Assembly: GCF_003097655.1 (NCBI RefSeq)
Contig: NZ_QCZH01000003.1
Location: forward strand, 62,001 to 126,000
Reading direction: 5' to 3'
From: Flavobacterium laiguense
GTDB taxonomy: Bacteria > Bacteroidota > Bacteroidia > Flavobacteriales > Flavobacteriaceae
DNA: 64,000 nucleotides
A program made the translations under genes and the position numbers. Positions within the stretch are counted from its first letter, which is position 1. Every line of letters begins with the position of its first letter. The notes beneath the pieces are model-generated. The model saw only the letters and a program-made list of their open reading frames with translations. It was not told where the DNA came from and searched no databases. This document shows positions 54,801 to 62,045 of this stretch, piece by piece.

Positions 54801-56936
54801 TGGTTTTATAGTAAATGCAGCACTAGTTGTTGTAGTCGATCCGCACTCATTTGTAACTTTCAAAGAATAAGAATAGGTGCCAGGGACACTGTAAATAATA
54901 GCTCCTGGATTGACACTTGAGGAAGTTGCAGGGGTACCACTAGGAAAACTCCATTCATAACTGACTGCCGTAGTGCCACAGTTCACAACTATAGCTGTCG
55001 GATTGATTGTCGTAGAAGCAGAAGTTTGACAAATTGTCGAAATGGGAGGCAAGCCAACTGTTGGAGGTTGTTTTACGATAACGGTTTTTACTGGTGACTT
55101 TACAGTACCACAAGAGTTGGTTGTTGAAAGCGATATAGTATAAGTACCCGGATTTACAAAATTAAACCTTGGATTCACAGATGTGGCACTTGTACCATTC
55201 GTATATGTAAATGAAGAGGAGGTACCACAATTACTACTGGCATAAATGACGTTCCATAAATAAGTTGGAGCAGCACAAGAATTAACCAAATTGGTTGTGT
55301 TTGTAGTAGCAACAGCTAGTGGGGTACAGCCTTCATTTTTGTCGAGATTGAATTGTGGTAATAAAGGAGCTTCTATACAAATAGAACTCGTAAAAACAGA
55401 GGATGAAGGGCAATACCCTTGGGTTTTTAATGTTACGGTAAAGTTGCCAGTAGTAGTGTAGGTATGATTTATATTGGGAATAGAAGAAGAATTCATAATA
55501 ATAACTACTGGTTTTCCGTCACCAAAATCCCATTCATAAGTAGTCCCTTGTATACAGTTTTGATTTAAAGAGGGAGTTGAACTATTTGTAAACAATATAC
55601 TTGAATTAACACAACCAACTGCAGGATTCGTAAATTTAGAAGTTGGAGGCCTAAGGATACTTATTGGACTAATCGTTGATGTAGTTGAACCACAAGAATT
55701 AGAGATTATCAAAGTGGCAGTAATGCTGGCATTTGGACAACTAGTAGCGGTATAAGAATAAGGAACCGGATAGTTTTGAGAAAGAGAAGGATTACCTGAA
55801 TTATAATAAATCGAACTCATTAATACGGACTGCAGAATTTTAAAATTAGGGGTGCCATCACCATAATTAATGGAATAAAGAGTGTTCGGCGAATTATTTC
55901 CCCAACTTGAAATCACAAATGCCAAATTAGGGGTTGGGGCACATAAATTTACCGTACTACCGGGACTACTGAGACTTCCTGCTGGATTTGATTCGTTTTT
56001 TACCGTATAAGTCTTGCTGTTTTGACAGCCATTGCTACCTGTAGCAGTAATTACCATTTGAAAGGCACCTAACTGGTTATAGGTGTGGCTTACAGGAAAG
56101 GTTATGTTATTTTGAATATTTCCATCGCCCCAATTTATGGCGAACGAGCTAATGCAAGAAGATAGTGATGAGTTGGCAACAGTTATAGAAAAATTTGGAT
56201 TTGAGGAGGAAGCCGAATTACAATTATTAAATGGATTAAAGGAATTAACAGTATCAGAAAAAGCAATATCGGGCAATTGCTTGATGGTAATGGTTTTTTG
56301 GATCGTTGTACTACATTTGTTTACGTCCGTAATAGTCAAAGAAACAATATAGGAAGAAGTGGAGCAACCAAGTGGAGCGTTATAAGTGTGTATAGGATTT
56401 TGTTGAGATGAAGTGTCTGAATCACCAAAATTCCATGTATAAGTAAAAGGAGAATTTCCGGAAACATTTGAGTTAAATTGGACTGCGGTGCCAGAACATT
56501 GATTATCGGTAAATGTAAAATCAACAACTGGCAAAGGATTTACAGTAATTACAACTGTATTGCTACTAGAAACAGCAACGGTGTTATTGTCTTTATCTTT
56601 TACCCCCGTTAAAATATATGTAAAAGCCCCTGCAACATTAGTTGGTTGAGAAACAGTTACACTTTTATCACTATTATTTGTTTGAATAGTTAATGGAGCT
56701 CCTCCATTTATGGTATAAGTAAATGTATAGGGTCCATTATTATCGTTTTTAACTTCTAATATTACTAATGGAGCGGTTTCATTCAAGCATACCGTTGCAT
56801 CTCCCGTTATTTGTCCAGACGGACTAGCAACTGTTTTTATTTTTATACTTTCCTCTACTTTATTTATTGAATAAGCAGGGATTGAAGGAATAATTATTAG
56901 AATGAATAAAAAGATAATCTTGTAGAGGATTTTCAT
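48813..56936 (-). CDS. Giant PKD-repeat surface adhesin with gliding-motility C-terminal domain
   Basis: The 2707-residue protein has a signal peptide (IIFLFILIIIPSIPAYS), PKD domains in the first 750 residues, then a long series of PKD-like repeats of about 80-100 residues (about 750-2090) with a consensus such as SGTNTIPAQTLTN and YTITVNP. SprB-type repeats follow (about 2090-2470, with LNVSGGTPPFKYLWSNGATT), a last PKD domain, and the CHU_C C-terminal domain (about 2615-2707, VPTAFTPNNDKLNDTFRPV). That domain is the signal for export and surface attachment by type IX secretion. The layout resembles SprB-like gliding adhesins; a role in attachment or motility is likely but unproven. Confidence 0.92.
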   Translation of the reverse strand: MKILYKIIFLFILIIIPSIPAYSINKVEESIKIKTVASPSGQITGDATVCLNETAPLVILEVKNDNNGPYTFTYTINGGAPLTIQTNNSDKSVTVSQPTNVAGAFTYILTGVKDKDNNTVAVSSSNTVVITVNPLPVVDFTFTDNQCSGTAVQFNSNVSGNSPFTYTWNFGDSDTSSQQNPIHTYNAPLGCSTSSYIVSLTITDVNKCSTTIQKTITIKQLPDIAFSDTVNSFNPFNNCNSASSSNPNFSITVANSSLSSCISSFAINWGDGNIQNNITFPVSHTYNQLGAFQMVITATGSNGCQNSKTYTVKNESNPAGSLSSPGSTVNLCAPTPNLAFVISSWGNNSPNTLYSINYGDGTPNFKILQSVLMSSIYYNSGNPSLSQNYPVPYSYTATSCPNASITATLIISNSCGSTTSTISPISILRPPTSKFTNPAVGCVNSSILFTNSSTPSLNQNCIQGTTYEWDFGDGKPVVIIMNSSSIPNINHTYTTTGNFTVTLKTQGYCPSSSVFTSSICIEAPLLPQFNLDKNEGCTPLAVATTNTTNLVNSCAAPTYLWNVIYASSNCGTSSSFTYTNGTSATSVNPRFNFVNPGTYTISLSTTNSCGTVKSPVKTVIVKQPPTVGLPPISTICQTSASTTINPTAIVVNCGTTAVSYEWSFPSGTPATSSSVNPGAIIYSVPGTYSYSLKVTNECGSTTTTSAAFTIKPTPTVNDVLNQTKCKGALSDVTFGGTLAGTVYTWANNNTSIGLVAAGTGNIAPFTLLNTGTTILTATITVTPSLNGCSGTSKTFTITVHPDPTVNAVSDKVICNNATQNTIVFGSTVAGITFSWINDNTASGLAANGAGDIPSFTATNTTTAPIVSTIMVTPSNVLGCSGTPKTFKITVNPTPSSLTLGNQEYCNGALTGVVSFSNSVTGTTYAWTNSNTAIGLMASGTGNIPAFTATNSSANPISGTITVTPTANGCSGSAQTFIITVNPSPIVTFSTTDQTICSGDSSVLITLNSTTSGATFNWTAIQPIGITGVVTSGTNVIPIQLLTNSTNAAIVITYKAKASISGEPNCAGEFLYTITVKPKPFVAQQTQTICSGGTFTIAPANNVGGNIVPIGTTYSWPTPTVTAGVTGGASGVNQPSITGILTNLTNSIQTVTYAVTPTTNGCTGLPFDIVVVVNPTPTTLSLTNQIYCNGVITPITTLSNAVSGTTYTWTNSNTAIGLPANDIGNIPAFTATNTTSSPITATISVIATANGCSRPAEIFTITVNPSPAVTFSPVPQIICSGSTSAIVALTSSTAGATFSWTATQPAGMTGVVTSGTNTIPAQTLTNTTAVPIMVTYNATAITAGGSACPGAVYSYTITVNPKPSITEVFTTSICGASAFTITPSSSALNSIPAGTIYSWSAPTVTGGLSGGAPGIAQSSITGTLNNPTTITQTATYTVTPTANSCSGSPFTITVTVNATPIIANQTASICSEGTFTVTPINGGATIVPTGTTYTWAISSNANISGQSASNTPGITTISQTLTNLSNTVQTLIYTVTPTSGVTGNCVGSTFTITVTVNSKPYIANSISTAICSGTSFTVAPINGSGNIVPVGTTYIWGPPVSNPLGVIIGGTAQATGQSNISQTLTNTTNDTATLTYTVTPTSGSCIGVPFTIVVTVNPSPLITASLGNQDICSGISSILVNLSTTTPGATIAWTCLAPSGITGANLSGTDTIPAQTLVNSTNAPIAVIYKVVATTGGSVSCDGAPFLYTINVNPSPAVLFSPSPQTICSNDTSAVVVLNSSTAGATISWTATQPAGITGVVTSGTNTIPVQNLINSTNSPIIVTYQAIATASGGSACPGAVYNYTITVNPRPNVSNQTKTICNNQSFTIAPINGVPTLSTIVPSGTLYTWTVNPNSNITGAFAGNGTTISQTLNNSSNSIQTILYNVVPFFLNCAGTSFTVEVTVYPSAQVVFSGPNQTICNNTNSSLVNLSSTTLGNVTLNWTAIAPAGISGALLSGTDSIPIQTLTNSTVNALTISYTAIATFTNNGLSCQGPPTIYTITVNPTTLASGVLSNYNGYAVSVFGNSDGFVNVSVTGGSGSYTYSWSGPNGFTAVTQDINNVPAGSYTVTINDGYCAPVTLNFILTQPPELLIQEDLSAHLNLLCFGYSNGALGVTITQGSVAPYDYQLVNSSGTIISSTNDSTSLNAVFTGLIAGTYSIKVIDANNGTKTLTGLKITQPNDILITPTATAVTCYHGNDGTIALAISGGISPYKAVWGNLATGFYQDNLSAGDYTITVTDANNCSKLIKVNVPEAPIFDINPVVKNISCHGAHDGSIVLNVIGGIHPLSLTWSDGSTAGTTRNNLGPGTYSVAITDGKPCHINRTFVIIDPQEIALDAITTLPLDCSNANSGAINLNVSGGTPPFKYLWSNGATTEDLLGVTAGNYTVIVKDVNGCSKQASYVLTRPSPIVLTVDTKTISSCENHTVEQYFTAQTTGGVPPYQFTWSSGTVSGTNNQTMTTSQDGLIMLQSTDAIGCSASYSFDVNIPILGQPSFDRNSKGYTAYGIYSISDPIQFTNTSTGDFVSVAWDFGDGSFSTELNPVHTYVNPKDYVVTQTVTYPFGCVYVQTITLIIEKGYVLVVPTAFTPNNDKLNDTFRPVTKALKNVKLEVYDSWGSLIYSETGEVLRGWDAKIKGSNAENGNYFCVVSAETFYGIILTEKHPFVIIK

Positions 56937-57395
56937 AAAATGTATTTAGTTGCTGTACGTAATTATATTCCATTTACACAAATTGATAGGGATATCTATT
57001 CATTCTCAAATAGGAAAGTTCAAATGTACAGTTTATGAATATACATTTCTTACGGTTTTACGTAAAAGAAATTTTTTTGATGAAAATTATTTGTGTATTC
57101 TACTAATAAATAGTTTTATACTGCCCCGTTATATATCTTCCAATCGTACTCATGATGCATGGTATGTTTGTTTCTAAAAAAGGTGATTTCGAGAGGACAG
57201 TTTTTAAATCGTTATCTTTTTTTATGCAATACAAAGTAAAGGCGGATTTTCAATCTGTGCTCAATCTTCGTAATCCTCATTATTCAAAACTCCTAATAGT
57301 ACAGGCCTTATTCATCTGGACAAAAAATATCGCTTAGTTAAGCATTCCTAAACTCAATTCTTTGTTAGCGACATTTCACTAATTTTATAGTAAAA
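56937..57395. other. Non-coding region between the adhesin and the excisionase-like gene
   Basis: No convincing gene. It includes TACATTTG on the minus strand at 57028-57021 (a Bacteroidota -7 box that could serve the adhesin operon) and a 12-base palindrome TTTTACGTAAAA at 57056-57067. Two short frames (56950-57177 and 57152-57337) show no protein feature. Confidence 0.4.
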
Positions 57396-57713
57396 ATGAA
57401 AAATATTTTTGAAATTATTTTAGAAAAACTTGATCGAATTGAAAAAGCTATTGACAAGCTAAATTCAGGCGGACCAATAGCTCAGCTAAATGATCCAATG
57501 AAGATTAAAGAATTGGCAGCTTACCTAAAAATGAGTCCCTCAGCTATTTATAAATTTACTTCTACAGGTACGATACCTCATTATAAAAATGGCAAAAGAC
57601 TATTCTTCAAAAGAGAAGAAATTAATGAATGGATATTCACTACCAAAATCAACACAGGTTACGATATCGAAAGAGAAGCAACGGAGTACATCCAACAGAA
57701 TCCAAGGAAATAA
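57396..57713 (+). CDS. Excisionase-like helix-turn-helix DNA-binding protein
   Basis: The 105-residue protein starts with a short coiled helix (FEIILEKLDRIEKAIDKLNS) and has an HTH_17/MerR-like domain with KELAAYLKMSPSAIYKFTST followed by IPHYKNGKRLFFKREEINEW. This is the pattern of excisionase-type DNA-binding proteins found on Bacteroidota conjugative elements, where they help excision or regulate transfer genes. It stands alone with no operon partner and marks the right-hand set of ICE genes. Confidence 0.85.
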   Translation: MKNIFEIILEKLDRIEKAIDKLNSGGPIAQLNDPMKIKELAAYLKMSPSAIYKFTSTGTIPHYKNGKRLFFKREEINEWIFTTKINTGYDIEREATEYIQQNPRK

Positions 57714-58055
57714 TAAAGAGTTATTATACATAACATCATTTCCGCTACAAACATCACTGGCAATTTATAGGAAGCACCTGCATTTGCTTTTGTCGGTGCT
57801 TTCCATTTCATAACACATTCCTACTAAGCAGTAAAAACTGAACACTCTTTCTCAGGCCCCCACAAAAGCAAAAAAAGCCAGCAAGTGTATCATTTTTATT
57901 TGTCAGAAACATAGTAGCTATCCGAAGTGTCCTCACTTCGAAATTCCTTTATAAGCCTTCATTTACATCTAACGATTAATTTTCAAATCGTGAATATCTC
58001 CAACTCTTCGAAGTCCTGACTTAGGTCTTCCTCTGTAAGGATACCCTTCATTTAT
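57714..58055. other. Gap with a duplicated tail of the neighbouring gene
   Basis: Contains no intact gene. At 57969-58006 lies a diverged copy of the 3' end of the 76-residue gene that ends at 58056; on the minus strand it would read GDIHDLKINR then stop, against RDINDLKIKR then stop in the real gene. This looks like a remnant of a duplicate. Confidence 0.5.
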
Positions 58056-58286
58056 CTAACGCTTAATTTTCAAATCATTAATATCCCTTTTCAACTCCAA
58101 AAACATATCTTTCACACTTGCAGCTTCAGCCATTTCTTGTTTACTGTCATTCCGCCCAATATTACACTCGTACTCCCAAATTTCGAGAATATCAGAAACT
58201 TTGACTTCATAAACGGGGTAAAAACTGTTGTCTGATTCTACAACCAGTACATTTTTCTTGTTTTTATTCAATCGCTTGTACACCAT
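58056..58286 (-). CDS. Small ICE-associated protein of unknown function
   Basis: The 76-residue product is charged and soluble, with YPVYEVKVSDILEIWEYECN in the middle and a helical C-terminal end (MFLELKRDINDLKIKR). No family is recognised. A diverged copy of its last 12 codons lies just downstream (57969-58006). Its start abuts the broken AlkB gene on the other strand, so the AlkB truncation may have come with the arrival of this gene. Confidence 0.5.
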   Translation of the reverse strand: MVYKRLNKNKKNVLVVESDNSFYPVYEVKVSDILEIWEYECNIGRNDSKQEMAEAASVKDMFLELKRDINDLKIKR

Positions 58287-58301
58287 GCCTTCGCTTTTGG
58301 T

Positions 58302-58673
58302 TATCAGTATATAAGTCCTGAATTACTATCCATCAGAGAAAGAGTGTAAAAAGAAATACAGGTTAAATCTAACTACGTTTTGCTAAACCTGTACTGCAAT
58401 GGCAAGGACGGTGTGGCATGGCACAGTGACCTAGAACAGAATTTTTGTAAGGATGCAATTATTGCATCAGTAAGTTTCGGTGAAACCCGCATGTTCCGCT
58501 TGCGTCATAAGTTCAGGAAAGATATTGCTCAGGTAGAAATCCCCTTGCATCACGGTTCACTTTTATTGATAGCAGGAACAACCCAAAGCTTTTGGCAGCA
58601 TCAAGTGCCAAAAACGGCAAAAGACATTATACCCCGTATCAATCTTACTTTTAGACAGATCAATCGTAAATAA
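58302..58673 (+). pseudogene. alkB: AlkB-like dioxygenase remnant, truncated and with an in-frame stop
   Basis: The frame reads YQYISPELLSIRERV, then TAA at 58347-58349, then KEIQVKSNYVLLNLYCNGKD and on to the conserved iron-binding AWHSD, the 2-oxoglutarate-binding region near SFGETRMFRLRH, and the C-terminal WQHQVPKTAKDIIPRINLTF. AlkB proteins repair alkylated bases in DNA using Fe(II) and 2-oxoglutarate. The N-terminal third is absent, and the stop replaces a residue that is usually Glu (GAA to TAA would explain it). A C-terminal fragment starting at TTG 58380 is formally open but would not be a complete enzyme. Confidence 0.8.
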
Positions 58674-58762
58674 TAATAAATTACTGACGTTATAATTGAA
58701 TAAATAGCAAATAAATTATTAATTTAGTGATACAGTTTACCGATAGCACCTAAAATAGAAAA

Positions 58763-59197
58763 ATGACTGATAACAACGAATTAATCAAATTTTTAGACGC
58801 ACAAAATCAGGTGTACCTAAAAGCATTCTCAGAAATAAAAAAAGGCAAAAAGAGTACCCATTGGATGTGGTATATTTTTCCACAGATTAAAGGACTGGGT
58901 TCAAGTGAAACCGCAAAACAGTACGGGCTCAAAGATTTGAATCAAGCCACTACATATTTACAGCATCCCATCCTGGGTAAGCATCTGGTTGAAATTTCTG
59001 AGGAAGTATTAAATCTCAACGGAAAAACGGCAACACAGATATTTGGAACTCCTGACGATATGAAATTACGATCATGCATGACATTATTTGCAAATATTGA
59101 AAATACCAATCCTGTATTTCAGAAGGTATTGGAAAAATATTTCAATGGATTACCTGATGAACTCACACTACAATTACTAAACTTGATACGATCATAA
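58763..59197 (+). CDS. DUF1810-family protein
   Basis: The 144-residue protein matches the DUF1810 pattern: an N-terminal FLDAQNQVYLKAFSEIKKGK, then the signature HWMWYIFPQIKGLGSSETAK and a YLQHPILGKHLVEI motif, with a C-terminal end QKVLEKYFNGLPDELTLQLL. The family is widespread and has no settled biochemical role that I know of. It is intact, has its own terminator and lies between the AlkB remnant and ssb, as seen on other Bacteroidota conjugative elements. Confidence 0.9.
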   Translation: MTDNNELIKFLDAQNQVYLKAFSEIKKGKKSTHWMWYIFPQIKGLGSSETAKQYGLKDLNQATTYLQHPILGKHLVEISEEVLNLNGKTATQIFGTPDDMKLRSCMTLFANIENTNPVFQKVLEKYFNGLPDELTLQLLNLIRS

Positions 59198-59304
59198 TCC
59201 AAAGCAAAAAGTATAATCTGAAAAATATATTCTTCTAGCAGAGCTATTAGGTAGCTATCAATAATAGATCGCTTATTCCCACATTCCGAAAACATTTACC
59301 ACTT

Positions 59305-59336
59305 AATCTGATATTTTGAATGTCAGATTTTTTTTG
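59305..59336 (+). terminator. Terminator behind the DUF1810 gene
   Basis: AATCTGA (59305-59311) pairs with TCAGATT (59323-59329) and is followed by a run of T to about 59335. It lies 108 bases past the stop at 59197; the bases between hold nothing recognisable. Confidence 0.75.
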
Positions 59337-59406
59337 TCTAAAAAATTAAGAAGTTTTAAAGGATATTTTCATTCGAAACGGACTAAAAGGCAGCTAAGAT
59401 AGTGTC

Positions 59407-59482
59407 TTAAGGATGCTGCAAGCGCATAATGGCTGCGTTGCACTTGCCACCCTCTGGGACTTATAGCTCTTCACATCCTTAA
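59407..59482. promoter_or_regulatory. Nested stem-loop upstream of ssb
   Basis: TTAAGGATG (59407-59415) pairs with CATCCTTAA (59474-59482). Inside, TGCAA and CGCA (59417-59426) pair with TGCG and TTGCA (59434-59442) with one bulged base. The block is GC-richer than its surroundings, carries no gene, and lies about 115 bases before the ssb start; it may be a leader of the ssb/DUF932 operon. Confidence 0.45.
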
Positions 59483-59646
59483 ACCACTTTTATCTTGCTT
59501 TCTTTTTTTCCGTTTTTTCTTTTGAAAACATTTTTTGAGTGAGACGGTTACAGAGAAAGTAAGGTAAATAATAGTAATCATTAAAAAATCAAGTTATGGA
59601 AATTACAGGAAGAGTAACAGCATTATGTAAAGCTTCACATAATTTT

Positions 59647-59674
59647 GTTTATGCAAAGCAAAATATTATGTAAA
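59647..59674. repeat. RIT left inverted repeat
   Basis: Twenty-eight bases starting GTTTATGCAAAGCAAAA match the reverse complement of 63118-63145 with one mismatch (C for T). A further TTATGTAAAGC lies outside it at 59623-59633, and TTTACATAA inside at 59722-59730, so the end may hold several recombinase-binding sites. Confidence 0.9.
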
Positions 59675-59794
59675 AAATAATTAGTAATTAGCTTATTATC
59701 AATACTAAAGCTTGAATTTACTTTACATAATATTCTTAATCATTCTCAATAATATTGTTATTTAGTGGTATTAATAACTTTTAAAACTATTCGC

Positions 59795-61066
59795 ATGATG
59801 AACAAAGAAAACAAGGATCTTGAAAAATTAATTTCGGATGCCACCGATTATCTAAAATCTGAGTCAGGTTTTGCAAAAAGTACAATTGACAGATATAGAA
59901 ATTGTTGGAAACGACTTAGAAAAGTCATGGACTCAAAAGGGATCAAGTATTATGATCAAAACGTAGAAAGGCAAATTCTTGATCAAGAATTCGGCAATCG
60001 CACCAAACGAGAACTTCCCGACAACGATCAATATTTTTTAATTGCGATTAAACGACTAACTGAATTTCAGATAATGGGAAAAATTAAGAATTGTGACAGG
60101 CTTCTCTCTAAGTCACTTGTCTTTAATGGTGAAATCGGAAAAATAATTGAAATGTTTCTGTATTACAAAAGCACTGAAGTCAGACTATCCGTTAGTCGTA
60201 TGCGCTATTACAAGCAATTTCTTTATCATTTTTTATCTTATTGCAATGCAAATAGTATCTGTAAAATTACAGATGTTAATTCCGTCGTTATTCTGCAATA
60301 TGTAGCTCAACTTGACGATGATGTACAAATACCAAACAAGTTATCAGTGCTCAGCAGTTTTTTAAGACATATATATCAACAGGCTCATTTAGATGTAGAT
60401 TATTCTAAAAAAGTTCCGAGGTATAAACGCATTAACCAGCCCAAACTTCCTTCCGTATACTCAACTCAAGAAATAGAAAAGTTAATCTTGTCTGTAGAAA
60501 GATCAAGCCGGATAGGGAAAAGAAATTATGCAATAATTCTTCTTGCCGCAAGATTAGGACTTAGGGCTTCGGACATCGCCAATTTACAATTCAATAATTT
60601 GCATTGGGATACCAGTACATTGCAACTAAAACAAGTTAAGACGGGGAAAAATTTAGTACTGCCTTTGCTTCTTGATGTCGGAAATGCGATAATTGAGTAC
60701 TTAAAATATGGTCGACCTGAATCACAGGAATCGTATCTATTCTTAAAGGCAACACCACCCTACAAACACTTTCCCGATAGTGGTTGCGTGACCAAAGTTG
60801 TTCTAAGAGCATTCAGGAACACCGATATTTACATTAGGGAGCGGAAATTTGGAGCTCATTCTTTACGTCATACACTCGGATTTAGAATGCTCGAAGAAAG
60901 TACAGTCCTTCCTGTAATTTCAGAAGTGTTGGGTCATGCAAATAGTGAATCGACGAGATACTATTTACGAGTTGACCTCAAATCAATGAGGCAATGTGTC
61001 CTTGACGTCCCTTTGGTGGCTAAAGAATTTTATCAGCAGAAAGGAGGTGTTTTTTATGAAAAATAG
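59795..61066 (+). CDS. RIT tyrosine recombinase, first of three (RitA-like)
   Basis: From the ATG at 59795 the product is 423 residues; a GTG at 59765 is also open. It has an N-terminal SAM-like core-binding region and a C-terminal catalytic domain with Arg in RLGLRASDIANL, Lys in QVKTGKNLVLP, HSLRH, LGHANSEST and the nucleophile Tyr in TRYYLRV, so the active site is complete. RIT recombinases are thought to act together to move the element; the individual roles are unknown. Its last 11 bases overlap the second gene, and an unusual Shine-Dalgarno sequence for that gene lies within it. Confidence 0.9.
   Translation: MMNKENKDLEKLISDATDYLKSESGFAKSTIDRYRNCWKRLRKVMDSKGIKYYDQNVERQILDQEFGNRTKRELPDNDQYFLIAIKRLTEFQIMGKIKNCDRLLSKSLVFNGEIGKIIEMFLYYKSTEVRLSVSRMRYYKQFLYHFLSYCNANSICKITDVNSVVILQYVAQLDDDVQIPNKLSVLSSFLRHIYQQAHLDVDYSKKVPRYKRINQPKLPSVYSTQEIEKLILSVERSSRIGKRNYAIILLAARLGLRASDIANLQFNNLHWDTSTLQLKQVKTGKNLVLPLLLDVGNAIIEYLKYGRPESQESYLFLKATPPYKHFPDSGCVTKVVLRAFRNTDIYIRERKFGAHSLRHTLGFRMLEESTVLPVISEVLGHANSESTRYYLRVDLKSMRQCVLDVPLVAKEFYQQKGGVFYEK
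61041..61049 (+). promoter_or_regulatory. Strong Shine-Dalgarno site for the second recombinase
   Basis: AAGGAGGTG ends 6 bases before the ATG at 61056. Bacteroidota genes in this window almost never show such a site. It decides the start of the second recombinase and suggests that the element is adapted to, or came from, a host outside the phylum. Confidence 0.7.
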
Positions 61067-62045
61067 TAATTATAATAGTATATACGGTTTATACATTGAG
61101 CAATTTATTGACATGAAGTTAAAGTTAGGATATGTCTACCGCACATTTTCTACTATCCTGTCTCAACTAGATCGTTTTGCTGAGCAAACTAAAGAAACAT
61201 CGCCAGGTATTACTAAAGAATTTGCTGGGAAATGGTCTGAAAGGTTACCAAATGAAGGTGAGCTTTACAGATATAGAAGGGTAAGGCTTCTTGCACAATT
61301 TTCATCCTACCTATGTGACTTTGGTATCCAATCATATATACCTAAACTTCTGCCACATCCCAAAAGCACATTTATTCCATACATTTATTCCCAACAGGAA
61401 ATTGACACTATTTTTAGAGCCTGTGACGAATTAAGACTACAAGTAGCCAATATGAATTCCTGTTTATTTTGTTTTCCTGTTTTAATCAGGTTATTGTACA
61501 GTACGGGAATACGTATCAGCGAAGCCTTGGCACTGGAAAAGGATGATATTAATCTAATTGAAAATTATTTACTGGTAAAGGATAGTAAAAATAGTAAGCA
61601 AAGAATCATTCCCATCTCAACATCTCTGGCATCTGTTTGTAAAGAATATGTTTATTATAGAGACCAGCTCCCACTGAATAAAACAAAAATTAAAAAGTTT
61701 TTTGTCAACACTAATGGAAATTCACCTAGCTCTAATGCTATATTAAGTAGGTTTAAGGAATGTCTTACAAAATCGAGCATACCTTATGTTGGCGGAGGAC
61801 AAGGTCCACGTATTCATGATATGAGACATACGTTTGCCGTAACCTCACTTGCCAATATGGCCGAGGCTGGTATAGATCTGTATGCTTCGATGCCAATACT
61901 CTCCAATTACCTTGGTCATCAATCCTTCGATTCAACAAATCATTATGTCAGATTAACCTCGAGCATGTATCCTAGTTTACTTAAAGATATAGACAAAGTA
62001 TGCTTTGACATGTTCCCTAAATTCAACAACTATGAAACCGACTGA
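61056..62045 (+). CDS. RIT tyrosine recombinase, second of three (RitB-like)
   Basis: The 329-residue protein starts at ATG 61056, chosen because of the AAGGAGGTG site just upstream; an upstream open stretch from 60996 lacks an ATG. The catalytic domain has Arg in YSTGIRISEALAL, Lys in VKDSKNSKQRIIPI, HDMRHT, LGHQSFDST and Tyr in NHYVRL, all intact. It overlaps the first gene by 11 bases and the third by 14, so the three are translated as a unit. The N-terminal part starts FIDMKLKLGYVYRTFSTILS. Confidence 0.9.
   Translation: MKNSNYNSIYGLYIEQFIDMKLKLGYVYRTFSTILSQLDRFAEQTKETSPGITKEFAGKWSERLPNEGELYRYRRVRLLAQFSSYLCDFGIQSYIPKLLPHPKSTFIPYIYSQQEIDTIFRACDELRLQVANMNSCLFCFPVLIRLLYSTGIRISEALALEKDDINLIENYLLVKDSKNSKQRIIPISTSLASVCKEYVYYRDQLPLNKTKIKKFFVNTNGNSPSSNAILSRFKECLTKSSIPYVGGGQGPRIHDMRHTFAVTSLANMAEAGIDLYASMPILSNYLGHQSFDSTNHYVRLTSSMYPSLLKDIDKVCFDMFPKFNNYETD

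Noticed and set aside
48813..56936. CRISPR-like or satellite repeats in the adhesin region
   Set aside because: The periodicity is that of protein PKD-like domains of about 80-100 residues with diverged DNA, not short identical repeats with spacers.
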